From an uncultured Christensenellaceae bacterium (GTDB lineage Bacteria > Bacillota > Clostridia > Christensenellales > Pumilibacteraceae): 16,545 nt of DNA. Location: contig CAJUQF010000001.1 in NCBI GenBank assembly GCA_910588315.1, positions 1-16,545 of the forward strand. Direction: 5' to 3'. Both the position numbers and the translations under genes were made by a program. Under the pieces are notes generated by a model. That model searched no databases and was not told the origin of the DNA. It worked only from the letters and a program-made list of their open reading frames with translations. Every line of letters begins with the position of its first letter. The first letter of the stretch is position 1. Shown here piece after piece: positions 1 through 4,852 of the stretch.

Positions 1-31
1 ATGTCGTATGTGTTAAACTATCTTTGTCCAT
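1..31 (-). CDS. rpoB: Probable RNA polymerase beta subunit, N-terminal 10 codons only (partial)
   Basis: Reading leftwards from an ATG at 31, ten codons (MDKDSLTHTT) run off the window edge. An AGGAGGT ribosome binding site lies 11 bases upstream, at 43-49. The rpoB call rests on context: in Bacillota the gene after rplL in this operon is almost always rpoB, and a short polar N-terminus before the conserved body fits RpoB. The ten residues alone do not identify it. If correct, it is the catalytic beta subunit of RNA polymerase. It is separated from rplL by a strong terminator and has its own candidate promoter and a hairpin over its ribosome binding site, so its expression may be set apart from the ribosomal genes. 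Confidence 0.6.
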   Translation of the reverse strand, partial: MDKDSLTHTT

Positions 32-41
32 TTTTTGGATT

Positions 42-100
42 GACCTCCTATGATTTTTTTGCTCGGTGTCGGAACCAGCTCTATTATATCATAGGAGGTC
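42..100 (-). promoter_or_regulatory. Inverted repeat enclosing the probable rpoB ribosome binding site
   Basis: Two perfect 12-base arms, 42-53 and 89-100 (GACCTCCTATGA and its complement), flank a 35-base loop. On the minus strand the 3' arm contains the AGGAGGT ribosome binding site of the downstream gene and the 5' arm is its exact complement. A transcript reading through from rplL could therefore fold and hide the site. Six T follow the repeat on the plus strand, so it could alternatively act as a plus-strand terminator, but no plus-strand gene leads into it here. Confidence 0.6.
83..91 (-). promoter_or_regulatory. Candidate extended -10 promoter for rpoB
   Basis: The minus strand reads TGATATAAT, a consensus TATAAT box with the TGN extension, inside the loop of the inverted repeat. 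No good -35 box lies at normal spacing; an extended -10 can compensate for that. Initiation about 7 bases downstream (near 76) would give an rpoB mRNA lacking the 5' arm of the hairpin, so its ribosome binding site would be free. Confidence 0.45.
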
Positions 101-137
101 TTTTTTGTTATTATGGATCGCTGAAAGCTTATTGGTG

Positions 138-158
138 ACCACTTGCATAGCAAGTGGT
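138..158. other. Small perfect hairpin in the rplL-rpoB spacer
   Basis: Nine-base arms at 138-146 and 150-158 (ACCACTTGC / GCAAGTGGT) close a three-base loop. There is no U tract on the minus strand, so it is not an obvious terminator for the operon. On the plus strand it is followed by TTTAGTTT, which would make a weak one. It may be an RNA processing or 3'-end stabilising structure. Confidence 0.4.
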
Positions 159-169
159 TTAGTTTGCAT

Positions 170-200
170 AAAAAAAGGATTCGTTGCACGAATCCTTTTT
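170..200 (-). terminator. Rho-independent terminator after rplL
   Basis: Perfect 13-base arms at 172-184 and 188-200 surround a three-base loop, and the minus strand continues with a run of T (complement of the A run at 170-176). It starts 24 bases beyond the rplL stop. It should stop or reduce transcription between the ribosomal protein genes and rpoB, which fits the higher demand for L7/L12 than for RNA polymerase. Confidence 0.85.
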
Positions 201-224
201 CTTGACGATAAACAGTTAAAGAAA

Positions 225-596
225 TTATTTGAGTTCGACGGTAGCGCCGACGTCTGCGAATTTCTTTTTGATTTCCTCCGCTTCCGCTTTGGAAACGTTC
301 TCTTTGACGTTGGACGGAGCGTTGTCGACAAGCGCCTTCGCTTCCGAAAGACCGAGCGACGTAAGTTCGCGCACGACCTTGATAACGGGGATCTTGTTGG
401 GTCCGACTTCTTTGAGAACGACCGTGAACTCGGTCTGCTCTTCCGCTGCCGGAGCCGCGGCGCCTGCCGCGGGAGCCGCAACAGCCATCGCCGCCGCGGA
501 TACGCCGAACTTCTCTTCGATCTTCTTTACGAGGTCGTTAAGTTCGAGAACGGTCATTTTTTCGATCTCTTCGATCATCTTGTCCAAATCTGCCAT
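225..596 (-). CDS. rplL: 50S ribosomal protein L7/L12
   Basis: This 123-residue protein is the flexible stalk protein of the large ribosomal subunit, bound as dimers to L10 and recruiting translation factors. The sequence shows the family layout: an N-terminal dimerisation helix pair (about residues 1-33), an Ala/Pro/Gly-rich hinge (about 36-52), and the C-terminal factor-binding domain with the KKIEEKFGV and EVGPNKIPVIKVVRE segments and the GLSEAKALVD helix. Length matches the family. The ATG at 596 has AGGAG 9 bases upstream. It is the last ribosomal protein gene of the operon, 285 nt after rplJ, an unusually long spacer, and is followed by a strong terminator. Confidence 0.98.
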   Translation of the reverse strand: MADLDKMIEEIEKMTVLELNDLVKKIEEKFGVSAAAMAVAAPAAGAAAPAAEEQTEFTVVLKEVGPNKIPVIKVVRELTSLGLSEAKALVDNAPSNVKENVSKAEAEEIKKKFADVGATVELK

Positions 597-620
597 GATT
601 TTTATCTCCTTATTTTTTGT

Positions 621-631
621 GGGCTATGCCC
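621..631 (-). other. Short hairpin just upstream of the rplL ribosome binding site
   Basis: GGGC and GCCC arms around a three-base loop lie about 10 bases upstream of the AGGAG of rplL. A second small stem, TGCCG/CGGCA at 706-718, lies further up the same spacer. Both are short and could be chance in a GC-rich leader, but together with the repeat at 765-856 they make the rplJ-rplL spacer highly structured. Confidence 0.25.
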
Positions 632-729
632 GATTTATTCAGGCGGTAACGTCGCCGGCGGCAACCTAAGTTGCGTTGTTTACTTGTTATTTGTCTCGCA
701 TATCATGCCGCAACGGCACGCGTAGCGCG

Positions 730-746
730 ATACGGTGATGTATACG
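730..746. repeat. 17-bp direct repeat, left copy, flanking element copy A
   Basis: ATACGGTGATGTATACG occurs here and identically at 862-878, one on each side of the 92-nt repeat core. The left copy lies in the rplJ-rplL spacer. Confidence 0.7.
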
Positions 747-764
747 AGATCGTTGAACTTAACT

Positions 765-856
765 GCGTAGACGCGCCGTAGACGAGCAACAGGCGGCAAG
801 CCGCCGACGGGAGCGCAGACCCACCTACGTGACCGAGGCGGATTGACGTACGTAGC
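765..856 (-). repeat. Structured intergenic repeat, copy A (between rplJ and rplL)
   Basis: A 92-nt block matches 1448-1539 without gaps; I count 72 of 92 identical positions by hand (about 78%). Both copies have the same orientation relative to the genes. Copy A contains a perfect hairpin, GGCGGC-TT-GCCGCC, and copy B can form a CGGCAA/TTGCCG hairpin at the same place although the bases differ, which hints at selection for structure. Both copies lie between operon genes and neither encodes a convincing protein. Confidence 0.75.
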
Positions 857-861
857 TCCGT

Positions 862-878
862 ATACGGTGATGTATACG
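862..878. repeat. 17-bp direct repeat, right copy, flanking element copy A
   Basis: Identical to 730-746. With neighbouring bases it forms a small palindrome, CGTATAC (859-865) against GTATACG (872-878), only a few bases past the rplJ stop codon. It could be a boundary duplication of an inserted element or a pair of small hairpins. Confidence 0.7.
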
Positions 879-881
879 CGG

Positions 882-1376
882 TTAAGCGCTTTGCTTTTTG
901 GCGACTTCGCTGAGCGCAATAGCCAAAGAACGCATCGGGCTGGTAAGAAGTCCCAAGAGCTGTGCCAAAAGCACGGGCTTTTCGGGAATGCTTGCGAGCG
1001 CTTTTACGCCGTTCTCGTCGAATTTTTTGCCTTCGACGACGCCGCATTTGATCGTCATGGGCGTTTTGCCGGCGTACTCGGAGAGTATGCGGCACGGCGC
1101 GACGGGATCGGATTCCGGACCGAACGCCGCGGCGGTAGGTCCGAAGAAGTATTCGTCGTAACCGGTGTTACCGGTCTGTTCGAATGCGCGGGAAAGCGCG
1201 CTGTTCTTGATTACGCGATATTCTACGCCTGCCTCGCGCAATGCTTTACGCATAGCGGTGTCCTGTTCGACGTTTATTCCGCGATAGTCTACAAGCACGA
1301 CCGACGAAGAATTGTTGATTTTTTCCACAACTTCGGCGACGTATGCTTTACGCTGTTCTATATTGTGTTCCGACAT
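882..1376 (-). CDS. rplJ: 50S ribosomal protein L10
   Basis: L10 anchors the L7/L12 dimers to 23S rRNA to form the ribosomal stalk. The 164-residue product starts MSEHNIEQRK and carries the family core VVLVDYRGINVEQ, then TAMRKALREAGVEYRVIKNSAL, and ends in the L12-binding helix region (LLGLLTSPMRSLAIALSEVA). The ATG at 1376 is preceded by AAGGAGG at good spacing. The frame stays open upstream through the repeat element, giving a spurious longer ORF to 1532, but the ribosome binding site and family length fix the shorter start. In many Bacillota the rplJ mRNA leader binds L10-L12 for autoregulation; here the leader is occupied by repeat copy B and I do not recognise the usual motif. Confidence 0.97.
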   Translation of the reverse strand: MSEHNIEQRKAYVAEVVEKINNSSSVVLVDYRGINVEQDTAMRKALREAGVEYRVIKNSALSRAFEQTGNTGYDEYFFGPTAAAFGPESDPVAPCRILSEYAGKTPMTIKCGVVEGKKFDENGVKALASIPEKPVLLAQLLGLLTSPMRSLAIALSEVAKKQSA

Positions 1377-1428
1377 GTTAAACCTCCTTGAAGATTTTGA
1401 TGAATATCCCCTGCTGTAAACCGCGAGA

Positions 1429-1568
1429 CGGGATATAACCATCGGCGGCGTAGTCGCGCGGCAGACGTGCAACAGGCGGCAAGTTGCCGACGGGAATGTA
1501 CATAGACGTACATGACCAAGGCGACTTGACACACGTAGCGCGTATCCCGCGATGAATAAGCCGCCGAT
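1429..1568 (-). promoter_or_regulatory. rplJ leader with interleaved complementary arms
   Basis: Two pairs of complementary arms enclose repeat copy B. ATCGGCGGC at 1441-1449 pairs with GCCGCCGAT at 1560-1568 (9 bp), and CGGGATA at 1429-1435 pairs with TATCCCG at 1543-1549 (7 bp). In the minus-strand RNA the order is arm 1, arm 2, core, arm 1', arm 2', which is interleaved as in a pseudoknot, so the arms are not nested terminal inverted repeats. This segment occupies most of the 198-nt rplA-rplJ spacer, where an L10-binding leader would be expected. Function is inferred only from position and pairing. Confidence 0.4.
1448..1539 (-). repeat. Structured intergenic repeat, copy B (between rplA and rplJ)
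   Basis: This is the second copy of the 92-nt block at 765-856, about 78% identical and in the same orientation. It contains the palindrome ATGTAC-N6-GTACAT, which copy A lacks; copy A has GGGAGCGCAGACCC in the matching variable stretch. The most conserved part is around CCCGTCGGC and CTTGCCGCCTGTTGC on the minus strand. Confidence 0.75.
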
Positions 1569-1574
1569 ACAAAA

Positions 1575-2261
1575 CTACGCTCTTACGTTGACCTTAACTC
1601 CGGGTCCCATAGCCGGGGTGACGTAAACGCTTTTAAGATACGTACCCTTCGCCGCGGCGGGTTTGGCTTTGACGATGGCGTCCATAAGCGTGTCGAAGTT
1701 CTCTTTAAGCTTGTCCGCACCGAAACTCTTTTTGCCGATGATGCAGTGAACGATAGCCGTTTTGTCGACACGGTACTCGACCTTACCTGCTTTGGTATCG
1801 GCGATAGCCTTGGCGATATCCTGCGTGATAGTACCGGACTTGGGGCTGGGCATGAGACCTTTGGGACCGAGGATCCTTGCGACCCTACCGAGCTGACCCA
1901 TCATGTCGGGCGACGTGATAACGACGTCGAAATCAAGGTAGTTTTCGTTTTGGATCTTGGCGATGATCTCTTCCGCGCCGACGATATCCGCGCCGGCTTT
2001 TTCGGCGATGTCCGCCTTCTCGCCCTTTGCAATGACAAGAACGCGAACTTTTTTACCCGTGCCGTTGGGAAGAACGACGGTACCGCGTACTTGCTGATCG
2101 GCTTGACGGGGATCGACGCCGAGCTTGATATGCGCTTCGATCGTCTCGTCAAACTTAGCGGTTGCTATTTCCTGTATCTTGCCGAACGCTTCGGCGGGGT
2201 CGTATGCCTTGCCGTGTTCGACTGCGGCGGCTGCCGCCGTATATCTCTTTCCGTGTTTCAT
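1575..2261 (-). CDS. rplA: 50S ribosomal protein L1
   Basis: L1 binds 23S rRNA at the mobile L1 stalk near the E site and helps release deacylated tRNA. In many bacteria it also represses translation of its own mRNA. The 228-residue product has the usual N-terminus (MKHGKRYTAAAAAVEHGKAY), the GVDPRQADQQVRGTVVLPNG segment and the C-terminal signature SPDMMGQLGRVARILGPKGLMP followed by SPKSGTI. Length is typical. The ATG at 2261 is one base past the rplK stop, and its ribosome binding site (GGAGG) lies inside the last codons of rplK, so the two are likely translationally coupled. Confidence 0.98.
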   Translation of the reverse strand: MKHGKRYTAAAAAVEHGKAYDPAEAFGKIQEIATAKFDETIEAHIKLGVDPRQADQQVRGTVVLPNGTGKKVRVLVIAKGEKADIAEKAGADIVGAEEIIAKIQNENYLDFDVVITSPDMMGQLGRVARILGPKGLMPSPKSGTITQDIAKAIADTKAGKVEYRVDKTAIVHCIIGKKSFGADKLKENFDTLMDAIVKAKPAAAKGTYLKSVYVTPAMGPGVKVNVRA

Positions 2262-2262
2262 A

Positions 2263-2688
2263 TCAGTCCTCCACCGTCACACCCATCGAACGGGCGGTGC
2301 CCATGACCATGGACATTGCGGTCTCCAAAGACGCGGCGTTAAGGTCGACCATCTTCATCTTGGCGATCTCTTCGACCTGAGCCTTTGTTATTTTGGCAAC
2401 CTTGTCGCGGTTGGGTTTTGCGGAAGCCGACTCGATGCCTGCCGCCTTTTTGATAAGAACGGCTGCGGGCGGGCTTTTAAGCACGAACGTGAACGAACGG
2501 TCGGAATAGATGCTGAGTACCGCGGGGATAACAAGCCCCACCTGATCCTTGGTGCGTTCGTTGAATTCTTTTACGAATCCGGCGATGTTGATGCCGTGCG
2601 GACCGAGACTCGAACCGACGGGCGGTCCGGGCGTGGCTTTGCCGGCGGGCAGCTGCAGTTTGACGACTGCATTAAGCTTTTTTGCCAT
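2263..2688 (-). CDS. rplK: 50S ribosomal protein L11
   Basis: L11 forms the GTPase-associated centre with 23S rRNA and is needed for the RelA-type stringent response. The 141-residue product shows the N-terminal domain with KLQLPAGKATPGPPVGSSLG and GINIAGFVKEFNERT, and the C-terminal rRNA-binding domain ending KMKMVDLNAASLETAMSMVMGTARSMGV. Length is exactly typical. AAGGAG precedes the ATG at 2688. A 7-bp inverted repeat (TTGTAAA at 2701-2707, TTTACAA at 2713-2719) directly adjoins that site, so it could affect initiation. nusG lies 99 nt upstream. Confidence 0.98.
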   Translation of the reverse strand: MAKKLNAVVKLQLPAGKATPGPPVGSSLGPHGINIAGFVKEFNERTKDQVGLVIPAVLSIYSDRSFTFVLKSPPAAVLIKKAAGIESASAKPNRDKVAKITKAQVEEIAKMKMVDLNAASLETAMSMVMGTARSMGVTVED

Positions 2689-2700
2689 GAAAGTTTCTCC

Positions 2701-2719
2701 TTGTAAAATTTATTTACAA
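2701..2719 (-). other. Inverted repeat abutting the rplK ribosome binding site
   Basis: Seven-base arms TTGTAAA and TTTACAA surround a five-base AT loop, and the 3' arm in the mRNA runs straight into GGAG. A second palindrome, GAGACT-AA-AGTCTC at 2733-2746, lies just upstream in the nusG-rplK spacer. No U tract follows either one, so they are not terminators. A role in rplK translation is possible but unproven. Confidence 0.35.
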
Positions 2720-2787
2720 TCGCGGTTCTGTCGAGACTAAAGTCTCTCCCGGAATTGACTGATTGTTTGCCGAACGTGCGGCGAAGA

Positions 2788-3324
2788 TCAAAGATCAACC
2801 TTTTCGAGCTGATATGTGTCAAGCTCGGCGGGCGTCATGCGCCCGAAGATGTTGATATCCACAGAACATTTGCCGGTAGCGGCGTTTATGCTCTTGATCT
2901 CGCCCGTCATGTCCGTGAGCGGACCGTTTACGACGCGGATCTGATCGCCGACCGCGAAGTCGGTCTTGACGGTAACTTTCTCGAGCTGCATGCGGCGGAT
3001 CTCTTCGTCGGTGAGCGGAGTGGGTTTACCCTGCGGACCGACAAAGCCGGTAACGCCGCGCGTACCCGTTATAAGATGCCACATATCGCGCGTATATATC
3101 ATTTTGACGAGTACGTACGAAGGGAACATACGCCTATGCACTATCTTGCGCTTGCCGTTTTTCTCTTCGACGATGTCTTCCATGGGTATACGAATATCGA
3201 TCAGCCTATCCTCGATGTTGTTCTTTTGGAACGCCGTTTCGAGGTTGACCTTTACGAGATTCTCGTAACCCGAATAGGTGTGCAAAATAAACCACTGCGC
3301 TTCGGGGAGTTCTTGATCGGTCAT
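2788..3324 (-). CDS. nusG: Transcription termination/antitermination factor NusG
   Basis: NusG binds RNA polymerase and affects pausing, termination and coupling to the ribosome. The 178-residue product has the NGN domain (from WFILHTYSGYENLVKVNLE, through the FPSYVLVKM strand and MWHLITGTRGVTGFVG), a linker (residues about 110-125), and a C-terminal KOW domain (DFAVGDQIRVVNGPLTDMTG through VDINIFGRMTPAELD). The frame is open further upstream to 3456, but that part shadows secE. The ATG at 3324 has GGAGG 6 bases upstream and overlaps the secE stop as ATGA, so secE and nusG are translationally coupled. Confidence 0.97.
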   Translation of the reverse strand: MTDQELPEAQWFILHTYSGYENLVKVNLETAFQKNNIEDRLIDIRIPMEDIVEEKNGKRKIVHRRMFPSYVLVKMIYTRDMWHLITGTRGVTGFVGPQGKPTPLTDEEIRRMQLEKVTVKTDFAVGDQIRVVNGPLTDMTGEIKSINAATGKCSVDINIFGRMTPAELDTYQLEKVDL

Positions 3325-3608
3325 AGCAACCCTCCTCCGACGCCGCGGATCGCCGCGGCAAACGCCGTGACGCTTTCGCTCGTAAGTCCGCCTATAAGCT
3401 GCTTGTTGAGATATCCGAACAGCGAGTCGAACGCAAGCATGACGAGCAGAAAGCATATCGTTACTACAAGAACGATACCCGTCTGTTTAAGAACTTTGGG
3501 GAATGTCGGCCACGTGACCTTTTTCAATTCGGAAAAGAAGTCTTTGAACCAACGCCTTACCTTACCCGGTTCTTTTTTCTTTTTTGCCTTGACTTTTTCG
3601 TCAGCCAT
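3321..3608 (-). CDS. secE: Preprotein translocase subunit SecE
   Basis: SecE is the small essential subunit that clamps the SecY channel in the cytoplasmic membrane. The 95-residue product has a Lys-rich N-terminus (about residues 5-20), the conserved amphipathic stretch WFKDFFSELKKVTWPTFPKV with the family WP motif, and one strong membrane segment (about residues 42-65). The C-terminal tail of about 25 residues is somewhat longer than in minimal Gram-positive SecE. Its ATG overlaps the rpmG stop (TAATG) and its own stop overlaps the nusG start. No tRNA-Trp gene lies between rpmG and secE. Confidence 0.96.
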   Translation of the reverse strand: MADEKVKAKKKKEPGKVRRWFKDFFSELKKVTWPTFPKVLKQTGIVLVVTICFLLVMLAFDSLFGYLNKQLIGGLTSESVTAFAAAIRGVGGGLL

Positions 3609-3766
3609 TATTTGGTTTCCTTATGAACGGTGCGTTTTTTGCAAAAACGGCAGTACTTTTTAAGCTCGATCCTGTCGGGATCGTTCTTTTTGTTCTTTGT
3701 CGTGTCGTAATTACGCTGTTTGCACTCCGTGCATTCGAGCGTGATTTGTACGTTTTTAGGTTCCAT
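3608..3766 (-). CDS. rpmG: 50S ribosomal protein L33, zinc-binding form
   Basis: L33 is a small large-subunit protein near the E site. The 52-residue product starts MEPKNVQITLECTECKQRNY and has two CxxC pairs (CTEC near residues 12-15, CRFC near 40-43). These are the four zinc ligands of the C+ form, so this paralogue is expected to be the zinc-dependent one. GGAGG sits 6 bases before the ATG at 3766. The frame is open back to 3829, but that stretch covers the leader hairpin and promoter region and has no ribosome binding site. This is the first gene of the operon. Confidence 0.96.
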   Translation of the reverse strand: MEPKNVQITLECTECKQRNYDTTKNKKNDPDRIELKKYCRFCKKRTVHKETK

Positions 3767-3788
3767 ACAGGGCCTCCGAAAAGTCGCT

Positions 3789-3815
3789 AAATAAAACACC
3801 GCCAAAACGGTGCTT
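3789..3815 (-). promoter_or_regulatory. Terminator-like hairpin in the leader of the rpmG operon
   Basis: In the minus-strand RNA, AAGCACCG (3808-3815) pairs with CGGTGTTT (3794-3801) around a six-base loop; the stem has one G-U pair and the RNA continues UUUAUUU. It begins a few bases after the predicted transcription start and lies before rpmG. A promoter-proximal structure like this could attenuate the whole operon. The stem is short, so strength is uncertain. Confidence 0.45.
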
Positions 3816-3819
3816 ATGT

Positions 3820-3849
3820 AGTTTACCACACTCGCAAATATAAAGTCAA
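3820..3849 (-). promoter_or_regulatory. Sigma-A-type promoter of the rpmG-secE-nusG-rpl operon
   Basis: The -35 box TTGACT lies at 3844-3849 and the -10 box TAAACT at 3820-3825, with an 18-base spacer ending in TGG, an extended -10. It lies 54 bases upstream of the rpmG ATG and is the only good promoter match in the 120 bases before the operon. Confidence 0.7.
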
Positions 3850-3886
3850 GTATTTTAACGCATTTTTACTTTTTTTCTCGCCGATT

Positions 3887-4714
3887 TTATCCGCGAAAAT
3901 CCATGCCGGCTTGTATCGATTTTTGAAAATCCAACGGCGAGAGTTTCATTTTCTCTTTAAACACGCGCGAAAAGTAGAGCGCATCGTGAAAACCGCAGCA
4001 GTACGCTATCTCTTTTATCGGCATTTTGCCCTCGGATAAGAGCGCGCACGCGGCGTTTATTCGCAAATTTGCGATGTAATCGGAATACTTAACGCCCGTA
4101 TGTTGCAAAAAGAACTTGGAAAGATACTTGGTATTGTACCCGAACTTTTCGGCAATAGTATGCAGCGACAGTTCCGTGTCTGTAAAATGCTGTTTTACGT
4201 ATTTTTCAATATTGACTATCACCGCCGTCAAGTCCGATTCCGGCTCGACGCTTATCAACCGCGCTACCGAATAAAACAATACGCCGCGCGATATGAAATC
4301 TATATTTTCCGCATTGGTATTGGCTATTGCTTTAGACCAAAATTCTATAAGATCGTCATAACCGCGATAAACGGGATAACTGTACGATTCTATGCGCTTT
4401 AACAGCAACGGGACACCCGAGCCGAGAAAAGAGATATACGCATATTCCAAATCTCCTCTTACCGCATAGCGCGAACTCGGTTGCGTAAAGAAAACGTCTC
4501 CATACCGAAGATCGAAAACTTTGCCGTCGAGAATCAGTTCACCCGTACCGTTGGTCACGATATGCAGCGAATACACAGAATAAACATTTTCCGTTTCGCG
4601 TACCGCCGTACGTTCCCACACGAAATTTATGGGGTTTATTTCAAGCGACGCTTTATTGCCGGTATGAACGAACTTGCAAATATTTTGTTTTTCATCTTCC
4701 AACCCGTTGTTCAT
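3887..4714 (-). CDS. AraC-family transcriptional regulator
   Basis: The 275-residue product has an N-terminal cupin-like sensing domain (strands around YSLHIVTNGTGELILDGKVFD and LRYGDVFFTQP) and a C-terminal AraC/XylS DNA-binding domain of two helix-turn-helix units: SLHTIAEKFGYNTKYLSKFF and then IKEIAYCCGFHDALYFSRVF, the family signature. Such proteins usually sense a sugar and activate catabolic genes. It is divergent from the oxidoreductase at 4853, its most likely target. The frame is open to an ATG at 4807, but that start has no ribosome binding site and a consensus promoter (4724-4752) lies inside the extra stretch, so the in-frame ATG at 4714 is preferred. That start sits only 9 bases past the -10 box, implying a nearly leaderless mRNA. 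Confidence 0.88.
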   Translation of the reverse strand: MNNGLEDEKQNICKFVHTGNKASLEINPINFVWERTAVRETENVYSVYSLHIVTNGTGELILDGKVFDLRYGDVFFTQPSSRYAVRGDLEYAYISFLGSGVPLLLKRIESYSYPVYRGYDDLIEFWSKAIANTNAENIDFISRGVLFYSVARLISVEPESDLTAVIVNIEKYVKQHFTDTELSLHTIAEKFGYNTKYLSKFFLQHTGVKYSDYIANLRINAACALLSEGKMPIKEIAYCCGFHDALYFSRVFKEKMKLSPLDFQKSIQAGMDFRG

Positions 4715-4723
4715 TTCTTTAAT

Positions 4724-4752
4724 ATTATAAAGGTTATCGACGGTTTTGTCAA
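4724..4752 (-). promoter_or_regulatory. Consensus sigma-A promoter for the AraC-family gene
   Basis: TTGACA (4747-4752) and TATAAT (4724-4729) are separated by exactly 17 bases, a full consensus promoter. It points left into the regulator gene. The expected start is near 4717, three bases before the ATG at 4714. Confidence 0.75.
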
Positions 4753-4852
4753 GACAGCGCGAAAATATCCATGTTAATCGGGCTTTTATCCATTGTGATT
4801 TTCTCATTTGAATGATATTTTATTATAGAATACAAATCTATTCGGAGACTCA

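Noticed and set aside
42..106. Plus-strand terminator formed by the 12-bp arms and six T
   Set aside because: No plus-strand gene runs into it, and the arms align with the minus-strand ribosome binding site, so the regulatory reading fits better. It is not excluded.
882..1532. Longer L10 start at 1532
   Set aside because: The extra stretch translates repeat copy B; the ribosome binding site and family length fix the start at 1376.
2788..3456. Longer NusG start at 3456
   Set aside because: The extra codons overlap secE in another frame and are Arg-rich noise; the ATGA overlap with GGAGG marks 3324.
3608..3850. tRNA-Trp or another RNA gene near rpmG/secE, as found in some Bacillota
   Set aside because: rpmG and secE overlap by one base, and no cloverleaf is visible upstream.
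3887..4807. Longer AraC-type regulator start at 4807
   Set aside because: It has no ribosome binding site, and a full consensus promoter lies within the extra segment.
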